Source: Treponema sp. (GTDB lineage: Bacteria; Spirochaetota; Spirochaetia; Treponematales; Breznakiellaceae). Taken from it: a DNA stretch of 11,539 bases. This document shows positions 7,200 through 11,539 of the stretch, in pieces. Within the stretch, counting starts at the first letter, position 1; each line of letters opens with the position of its first letter. Made by a program: the position numbers and the translations under genes. Location: NCBI GenBank assembly GCA_031281855.1, contig JAITEW010000338.1, positions 1-11,539 of the forward strand, written 5' to 3'. The notes under the pieces were generated by a model. It did not search any database. It was not told the origin of the DNA and was given only the letters and a program-made list of their open reading frames with translations.

Positions 7200-8543
7200 A
7201 TGGCTGAAACCGTTGATTTTACTATCGAGGAACTGGGGAAGCGCAGCGTCAAGTCCCCCATCGCCATGTCCACGGTCCGCGGGGATATGATCGCCAATTA
7301 TGTGACTGATAATCAATTTGTACGTTTCAATACAGACGTTAAATTAGGGCCCCAGGTTCCCCTAAAACGGGGGCAGGTTCTTGAATGCGCCGGGCCCAGG
7401 GAGACGCTTTACTTTACCCCTGCGCATGTGCACGCGGGGATTGTAACCTGCGGCGGCCTCTGTCCCGGACTCAACGACGTAATCCGGTCTATCGTGCGCT
7501 GCCTCTGGTACCGGTACGGGGTCAGGCGGATTTCGGGCATCCAGTACGGATTCAAGGGATTCCTGCCGGAATACCAGTACGGGGTGAAACGGCTGGAACC
7601 TGATATGGTGGATGATATCCACAAGCTTGGGGGTACTTTTCTGGGAAGCGCCCGGGGAGGGGGCAAGGAGGTTAGCCAAATCGTGGACGCCATGGAGCAG
7701 CTTAACCTCAACATGCTTTTTACCATTGGCGGCGACGGAACCCAGCACGGCACCCTGGATATTGCCGAGGAAATCGGCAAGCGGCGGCTCAAGATAGCCC
7801 TTGTAGGGATACCCAAAACCGTTGACAACGACTTCTCTCTTATTCAGAAATCCTTCGGCTTTGATACCGCAGTGGATAAGGCAGTGGAAGTTGTGGCCGC
7901 AGCCCACATGGAAGCCAACTCTGCCATTAACGGCATCGGGCTCGTAAAAGTCATGGGCAGGGAAGCGGGTTTTATCGCAGCCCATACCGCCCTGGCCAGC
8001 CACGAGGTGAACTTCGTCCTTATCCCTGAAGTGCCGTTCAACCTGGAAGGCTATAACGGGTTTCTGGCTCATCTGGAAAAGCGGATTGTCAGCCGCCACC
8101 ACGCGGTCATTGTCGTCGCCGAAGGGGCCATGCAGGATCAGCTTCTTACGGAAAAGAAGCTCGACGCCGGGGGCAACCTCAAGATGGCCGATGTCGGGAC
8201 CTACCTCCGGGACCGGATAACCAAATACTTCGATGAAAAGAAAATCGAAGTCAACCTTAAGTACATCGATCCCAGCTATATCATCAGGTCGGCTCCGGCG
8301 AATCCCGCGGACTCTATCTACTGCGAACGCCTTGGAAACGCCGCGGTACACGCCGCTATGGCAGGGAAGACCAAGCTCATCATCGGCCTTGTGAACAACG
8401 AATTTGTCCATCTGCCTATCAAGGCGGTTATCGCTTCCAGGAACCATGTGGACCCTGAAGGCAACCTGTGGCGGGATACCCTGGACGCTACCCACCAGCC
8501 GGCGCTTATGGTGAACCAGTTCAACGACGGCAAAGAGAAGTAA
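7200..8543 (+). CDS. 6-phosphofructokinase, PFP-clade sequence, likely ATP-dependent
   Basis: This 447-residue enzyme phosphorylates fructose 6-phosphate in glycolysis. Motifs are GGLCPGLN (85-92), the donor-site loop GGDGTQHG (177-184) and PKTVDND (205-211) with catalytic D209, then MGREAGFIA and PEVPF in the substrate site. K206 is typical of the pyrophosphate-dependent clade, but G180 replaces the aspartate that enforces pyrophosphate use in true PFP enzymes. This Gly plus Lys pairing occurs in plant, trypanosome and 447-residue spirochaete enzymes (TP0108 and BB0727 type), which are known or thought to use ATP. Automatic annotation may call it diphosphate--fructose-6-phosphate phosphotransferase. 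ATG 7200 has AGGAGG 5 bases upstream. The downstream larA-like gene starts immediately after its stop codon. Confidence 0.93.
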   Translation: MAETVDFTIEELGKRSVKSPIAMSTVRGDMIANYVTDNQFVRFNTDVKLGPQVPLKRGQVLECAGPRETLYFTPAHVHAGIVTCGGLCPGLNDVIRSIVRCLWYRYGVRRISGIQYGFKGFLPEYQYGVKRLEPDMVDDIHKLGGTFLGSARGGGKEVSQIVDAMEQLNLNMLFTIGGDGTQHGTLDIAEEIGKRRLKIALVGIPKTVDNDFSLIQKSFGFDTAVDKAVEVVAAAHMEANSAINGIGLVKVMGREAGFIAAHTALASHEVNFVLIPEVPFNLEGYNGFLAHLEKRIVSRHHAVIVVAEGAMQDQLLTEKKLDAGGNLKMADVGTYLRDRITKYFDEKKIEVNLKYIDPSYIIRSAPANPADSIYCERLGNAAVHAAMAGKTKLIIGLVNNEFVHLPIKAVIASRNHVDPEGNLWRDTLDATHQPALMVNQFNDGKEK

Positions 8544-9863
8544 ATGGCCTGTTTTGCCGCCAAAGGCGGGAAGGATCTGGACATAGGGGACCGGGAACTG
8601 GACGAACTGTTTTCCCAGTCCCTTGCCCGGGCCTTAAGCGAAGCCGGAAGCGGCCCGGTTCTCCTGGCGCCTCCGGACATAACCCGTTTCCATTCCCGCG
8701 CCGGTTTTCTTACCGATGTTGCGGCCCGGGAATTAGGGGCCTTAGAAAAGACCGGGAAAACCTGCCGCCTGGGCGCGGTTTTGCCCGCACTGGGAACCCA
8801 CATGCCCATGACCGGCGAAGAACTCCGCCGCATGTTTCCCGGAACCCCTCCCGGCAAATTCCGCGTTCACGACTGGCGCAACGATGTAACCAGCCTTGGG
8901 CGTCTTGAAGCCTCCTGGGTCGAAACCGTTACAGAAGGAAAAGTCCGCTACGACTGGCCGGTTCAGGTTAACAGGCTCCTCGTCGAAGGAGGCTTCTCCC
9001 TTATCGTCTGCCTGGGACAGGTGGTGCCCCACGAAGTCGTCGGCATGGCCAGCCACAGCAAGAACCTGCTGGTAGGCGCAGGCGGCAAAGAAGCCATCGA
9101 CAAAAGCCACTTCGCAGGGGCTTCTTACGGAATGGAGCGCGTCATGGGCAGGGCCGATACCCCGGTGCGGGCCATGTTCGACGAAGGGCTTCGCAGGTTC
9201 GGCCATAAACTGCCCCCGGTGCTCTATGCCCTTACGGTGATAGGAACCCGCAGGGACAGGGGTTCATCATCTTTAGCGGTCCGGGGATTTTACTCGGGCT
9301 TTGGCCGCGAATGTTTTGAGCAAGCCTCCGCCCTGGCCCGGGAGGTGAACGTGGACATCCTGGAAGAGCCTGTCAAAAAGGCGGTAGTCTGGCTTGATCC
9401 CGGGGAATTCCGGACTACCTGGCTCGGGAACAAAGCGGTATACCGGACCCGCATGGCTATGGCCGGCAGGGGGGAACTTCTGATCCTGGCTCCGGGCCTG
9501 GAACGTTTTGGCGAGGACCGGGAAGTGGACGCCTTGATCCGCAAATTCGGCTACCGCCCCGGCAGCGAGATCCTTGAAAAATCGGTTAAGGAACAGGAGC
9601 TTGCCGAAAATCTCAGCGTTGCCGCCCACCTTATCCACGGCTCCAGCGAAGGCCGCTTTACCGTACGCTACTGCCCCGGGCCCGGCGTGAGCCGCGCTGA
9701 GATAGAATCGGTCGGCTATGAGTGGGGCAGCCTCGAAGAAGCCCTGTCCCGCTATGATACCGAAAAACTAAACCCCGGCTGGAACACCCTTGCCGACGGC
9801 GAGCGTATCTTTTACGTTCCCAACCCGGCCCTGGGCTTGTGGGCAACGATAGGGAACTTCTGA
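8544..9863 (+). CDS. LarA-family nickel-pincer racemase/epimerase (DUF2088)
   Basis: This 439-residue protein resembles lactate racemase LarA, which moves a hydride at C2 of an alpha-hydroxy acid using a covalently bound nickel-pincer nucleotide. D45-x-T47-R48 matches the D-x-T-R substrate motif, and H86 in GTHMPM matches LarA H108. H163, K173 and H189 keep the same spacing (10 and 16 residues) as LarA H174, K184 (the cofactor-bearing lysine) and H200. The first to second histidine distance is 77 residues rather than 66, so a loop is enlarged. The SGG-rich loop before the lysine is altered to MASHSK. The substrate may therefore not be lactate. The cofactor genes larB, larC and larE are not in the window. 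The ATG directly follows the phosphofructokinase TAA (TAAATG) with only a weak purine-rich site, so translation is probably coupled. Confidence 0.85.
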   Translation: MACFAAKGGKDLDIGDRELDELFSQSLARALSEAGSGPVLLAPPDITRFHSRAGFLTDVAARELGALEKTGKTCRLGAVLPALGTHMPMTGEELRRMFPGTPPGKFRVHDWRNDVTSLGRLEASWVETVTEGKVRYDWPVQVNRLLVEGGFSLIVCLGQVVPHEVVGMASHSKNLLVGAGGKEAIDKSHFAGASYGMERVMGRADTPVRAMFDEGLRRFGHKLPPVLYALTVIGTRRDRGSSSLAVRGFYSGFGRECFEQASALAREVNVDILEEPVKKAVVWLDPGEFRTTWLGNKAVYRTRMAMAGRGELLILAPGLERFGEDREVDALIRKFGYRPGSEILEKSVKEQELAENLSVAAHLIHGSSEGRFTVRYCPGPGVSRAEIESVGYEWGSLEEALSRYDTEKLNPGWNTLADGERIFYVPNPALGLWATIGNF

Positions 9864-9881
9864 AAATCCAACCGGGTTTTC
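9862..9881 (+). terminator. Weak hairpin overlapping the larA-like stop codon
   Basis: GAAAATCC (9862-9869) pairs with GGGTTTTC (9874-9881), eight pairs including one wobble, around the loop AACC. No uridine tract follows. It may slow polymerase or protect the 3' end of the mRNA; true termination is uncertain. Confidence 0.3.
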
Positions 9882-9905
9882 CAAAGCCTCCCCTGTAACT
9901 ATTTT

Positions 9906-10055
9906 ACGCGGATTGTGAATTTTTTACCTGGTCGATAAACGCGCCTGCCCGGAGATCCGGCCGGGTAAGAAACATGGGTCCGGCAAAGAGAAGAAAATCC
10001 GCGAATTACGCCCACGGACGCCCGTTTTTGGAGAGTAATTCGCGCTGATCCGCGT
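9906..10055. repeat. Nested inverted repeats in the gap after the larA-like gene
   Basis: Within the 275-base gap 9864-10138 I find no credible gene. An inner perfect 10-bp inverted repeat, CGCGAATTAC (10000-10009) and GTAATTCGCG (10035-10044), encloses 25 bases, including a small hairpin ACGG/CCGT (10014-10025) followed by TTTT. An outer 8-bp pair, ACGCGGAT (9906-9913) and ATCCGCGT (10048-10055), frames about 150 bases. A further GC-rich stem CCCGG/CCGGG lies at 9948-9965. The mirrored ends suggest a small REP- or MITE-like extragenic element, but one copy cannot prove this. Confidence 0.5.
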
Positions 10056-10085
10056 TCGTTATCCTGGCATGATTATTGCTTATTA

Positions 10086-10113
10086 TTATCAGGAAGCCGT
10101 CGGCTTCTATACT
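10086..10113 (+). promoter_or_regulatory. Candidate promoter with an embedded palindrome
   Basis: TATACT (10108-10113) is a good -10 box, with TTATCA (10086-10091) as a moderate -35 at a 16-base spacer. The perfect palindrome GAAGCC-GTC-GGCTTC (10093-10107) fills that spacer almost exactly, where a bound repressor would block RNA polymerase. The gene's AGGAG follows at 10126-10130. Confidence 0.35.
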
Positions 10114-10138
10114 TTACACTGATACAGGAGATTTGATT

Positions 10139-10621
10139 ATGAAGCGCTTGTTGATATGTTTGCTCTTAACGGCTCTGTGCGGACTTTTGTCCGCCCAGGA
10201 AGGGAACCGCAGGCCGCAAAAAGCGGAACCCGAAAAAACCGCTCTTATCACGGTTAACGGAAACCTGGGCGTCTCCGGGGGCATGATCGCCCTTGAGAGC
10301 GGAGACACGGTGTACTATGTCCCGGGGCTTCAACGCTTTGTCGGCTTTATAGAGGGGCTTAAGGAAGGAGCTCCGGTAACGCTGGAAGGTTATGAAATTC
10401 CTGCCCCGTTTTTTGGGGAAGGGGCGGGAAAAGTATTCAGGGTTACCAGGATGACGCTGAACGGGAAAGAGTATGACGTGGGTTTTAAGGCTCCCTTTGG
10501 GAACCGGGATTCAAGGCCGTCTGTTTCGCCGCCCGGATTCAACAGGATGCGGAATTTCCGTTTTGACCAGAGCCCTGATCCCAGGGGAGGGGGATCCCGG
10601 TATCCCCGGCATCGCGAATAG
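10139..10621 (+). CDS. Small exported protein of unknown function
   Basis: This is a 160-residue protein that I cannot assign to a named family. It opens with a typical signal peptide (MKR, a leucine-rich core, cleavage likely after LLSA at residue 19), so it is probably periplasmic or on the cell surface. After a short charged linker comes a compact, probably beta-rich domain (about residues 35-120) with the phrases ALITVNGNLGVSGG, ESGDTVYYVPGL, PVTLEGYEI and FRVTRMTLNGKEYDVGF, which looks like an OB- or SH3-like barrel. The tail (about 121-160) is rich in Pro, Arg, Gly and Asp and probably disordered. The start ATG 10139 has AGGAG 8 bases upstream; the in-frame extension to 10076 lies before the likely promoter and is rejected. 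Confidence 0.75.
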   Translation: MKRLLICLLLTALCGLLSAQEGNRRPQKAEPEKTALITVNGNLGVSGGMIALESGDTVYYVPGLQRFVGFIEGLKEGAPVTLEGYEIPAPFFGEGAGKVFRVTRMTLNGKEYDVGFKAPFGNRDSRPSVSPPGFNRMRNFRFDQSPDPRGGGSRYPRHRE

Positions 10622-10647
10622 GTAAAAACCGCATTATTAATAGAAAC

Positions 10648-10748
10648 TAACCGCTAAGGCGAAGAAGGCGAAAAAGCGAAGAATCCTTAGAAAACTCTTT
10701 GTTTCTCCTTCCTTCTTCGCCTTATACGCCGTTGCGGTTACCTTTTTT
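10648..10748 (+). terminator. Large imperfect palindrome ending in a T-run
   Basis: TAACCGC (10648-10654) followed by TAAGGCGAAGAAGG (10655-10668) pairs with CCTTCTTCGCCTTA (10711-10724) and GCGGTTA (10734-10740). This makes 21 base pairs with a 9-base bulge on the right arm (10725-10733) and a 42-base loop. TTTTTT follows at 10743-10748, so it can end transcription from the small exported gene. It lies between convergent genes. Its GCGAAG-rich wording resembles intergenic repeat families of other bacteria. Confidence 0.6.
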
Positions 10749-10783
10749 GTGTTTTTGTAATTGCTCGTATCAGTGTTTTTTGT

Positions 10784-11491
10784 CTAAACAAACTGCCGGC
10801 AAATTTGGTGTCTGTCACCCCTGCGCTTCCTAAATGTTTTTGTATTGGTAACACGGATAACCTGTGAGTCTAGAACATTCGCCTTTGTCAATGGTAACAA
10901 TCTCATATTGGCAAACCCTTCTCTAAGCGTCCCTGTAACCCCCCCTCCCGTGGCACCCGATAGCCAATCAATATTGACGGCGATGGAGCGACCGTCAACC
11001 ACACGATAATTATAAGTGGCATGATAAGAAAAGTCATCCCCCTCTTCCACAATTATTTTCACATTATCACGCGCTTTTACATCAGGGATAATACCAGCAT
11101 AAGGAAGAACTCCTTCCTCGGCCCGCGTATTCATTAGAGACAGTCTTTCCTGGATCAACGCCAGCCGTTCCGGCGTGACACCCCATGACCGATCCTCTAT
11201 CGTTATCGGATGTTCGCCCAGGCGATCGCTGAAGTTACTGTCAAGATAAACCGTATAAGTTTTCGGGTTTGCCTTTACCGTGCAATCGCAGGCATCCGCG
11301 CAGTTGCATTTTTCGGCATGATCTTTTTCTGTGCACTTGCACACAGTCGGCGTCGGATCGGTCGTGCCGTTTTTGCATCCGCCAAGACCCATCGCCGTAA
11401 TGCCAAGCCCCAGCAATCCCGCCTTTACCGGCATCGGCATGCCTTTCGCGCGCGGAGTGCGGATCGTTTCGTTTGATTTCTTTTCTGTCAT
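10784..11491 (-). CDS. Cysteine-rich lipoprotein of unknown function
   Basis: From ATG 11491 this is a 235-residue protein. A basic N-terminus of about 23 residues precedes a hydrophobic segment and the loose lipobox LGGC (C39), so it is probably a surface or periplasmic lipoprotein. Just after the lipid site come three C-x-C pairs (C51/C53, C62/C64, C68/C70) with H58 among them, suggesting metal binding or disulfides. The remainder, from about KTYTVYLDSN onward, is a soluble alpha/beta region without a family I recognise. Two starts have good ribosome sites: ATG 11491 (AAGGGAG, gap 6) and ATG 11527 (AGGAG at the window edge, gap about 8, giving 247 residues). A shorter start near 11434 would give a more standard signal peptide. 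Base composition is more AT-rich than in the neighbouring genes. Confidence 0.7.
   Translation of the reverse strand: MTEKKSNETIRTPRAKGMPMPVKAGLLGLGITAMGLGGCKNGTTDPTPTVCKCTEKDHAEKCNCADACDCTVKANPKTYTVYLDSNFSDRLGEHPITIEDRSWGVTPERLALIQERLSLMNTRAEEGVLPYAGIIPDVKARDNVKIIVEEGDDFSYHATYNYRVVDGRSIAVNIDWLSGATGGGVTGTLREGFANMRLLPLTKANVLDSQVIRVTNTKTFRKRRGDRHQICRQFV
10807..10819. repeat. Short interrupted palindrome at the 3' end of the lipoprotein gene
   Basis: GGTG (10807-10810) and CACC (10816-10819) flank TCTGT; on the minus strand this reads GGTGACAGACACC. The same wording is familiar to me from intergenic and transposase-linked repeats in other bacteria. Here it lies inside the last 12 codons of the lipoprotein gene and encodes part of its basic C-terminus. 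One copy only is present in the window. Confidence 0.4.
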
Positions 11492-11539
11492 TTTTAACTC
11501 CCTTATTTTTATGGTTACTGTTTTCATAGCGTTTCTCCT

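Noticed and set aside
10010..10034. Strong terminator for the larA-like gene
   Set aside because: The mini-hairpin ACGG/CCGT has only four pairs and lies about 150 bases past the stop codon; the T-run alone is not convincing.
10076..10138. Extended N-terminus of the small exported protein
   Set aside because: The extension would bury the signal peptide and overlaps the palindrome and promoter; ATG 10139 has its own AGGAG.
1..11539. Defence system, prophage, toxin-antitoxin or secondary metabolite cluster
   Set aside because: I checked the plausible reading frames and found no transposase, integrase, nuclease-helicase, toxin-antitoxin or synthase motifs; the genes are mostly metabolic and translational.

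Overview
The window looks like an ordinary chromosomal stretch of a host-associated spirochaete close to Treponema, possibly one of the termite-gut lineages. This is inferred from the 447-residue phosphofructokinase of the kind found in Treponema and Borrelia, the lipoproteins with loose spirochaetal lipoboxes, and the mix of GC-rich housekeeping genes with a more AT-rich, cysteine-rich lipoprotein at the right edge. No 16S or other marker is present, so the genus is not proven.

Layout, left to right. A possible gene tail and a clear intrinsic terminator (71-102) precede two tandem genes of the URO-D/MtaA-like fold (134-1135 and 1145-2203), 9 bases apart and probably co-translated. Only the first keeps the His-x-Cys metal motif. 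They converge on a mannose-1-phosphate guanylyltransferase gene on the minus strand (2225-3388). That gene shares a short divergent promoter region with the pair def-fmt (3489-4984), which makes and removes the formyl group of initiator methionine and overlaps by one base. A DeoR-type repressor (5173-5934) with its own promoter converges on a minus-strand lipoprotein of the endonuclease/exonuclease/phosphatase superfamily (5938-7035). A divergent intergenic region with three tandem 11-bp units and a good sigma70-like promoter then leads into a two-gene operon, phosphofructokinase plus a LarA-family nickel-pincer racemase/epimerase (7200-9863), whose stop and start codons abut.

The right end is more accessory in character. 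It holds a 275-base gap with nested inverted repeats (9906-10055), a small exported protein of unknown function (10139-10621), a large imperfect palindrome that may act as a terminator or be a dispersed repeat (10648-10748), and a minus-strand lipoprotein with three C-x-C pairs (10784-11491 or 11527), whose 3' end carries a short palindrome-like motif.

I saw no defence system, phage module, CRISPR array, tRNA or rRNA. The points most worth following are the asymmetric URO-D pair, the coupling of a glycolytic kinase to a LarA homolog with no cofactor genes nearby, the 11-bp repeats upstream of that operon, and the repeat-like palindromes on the right.
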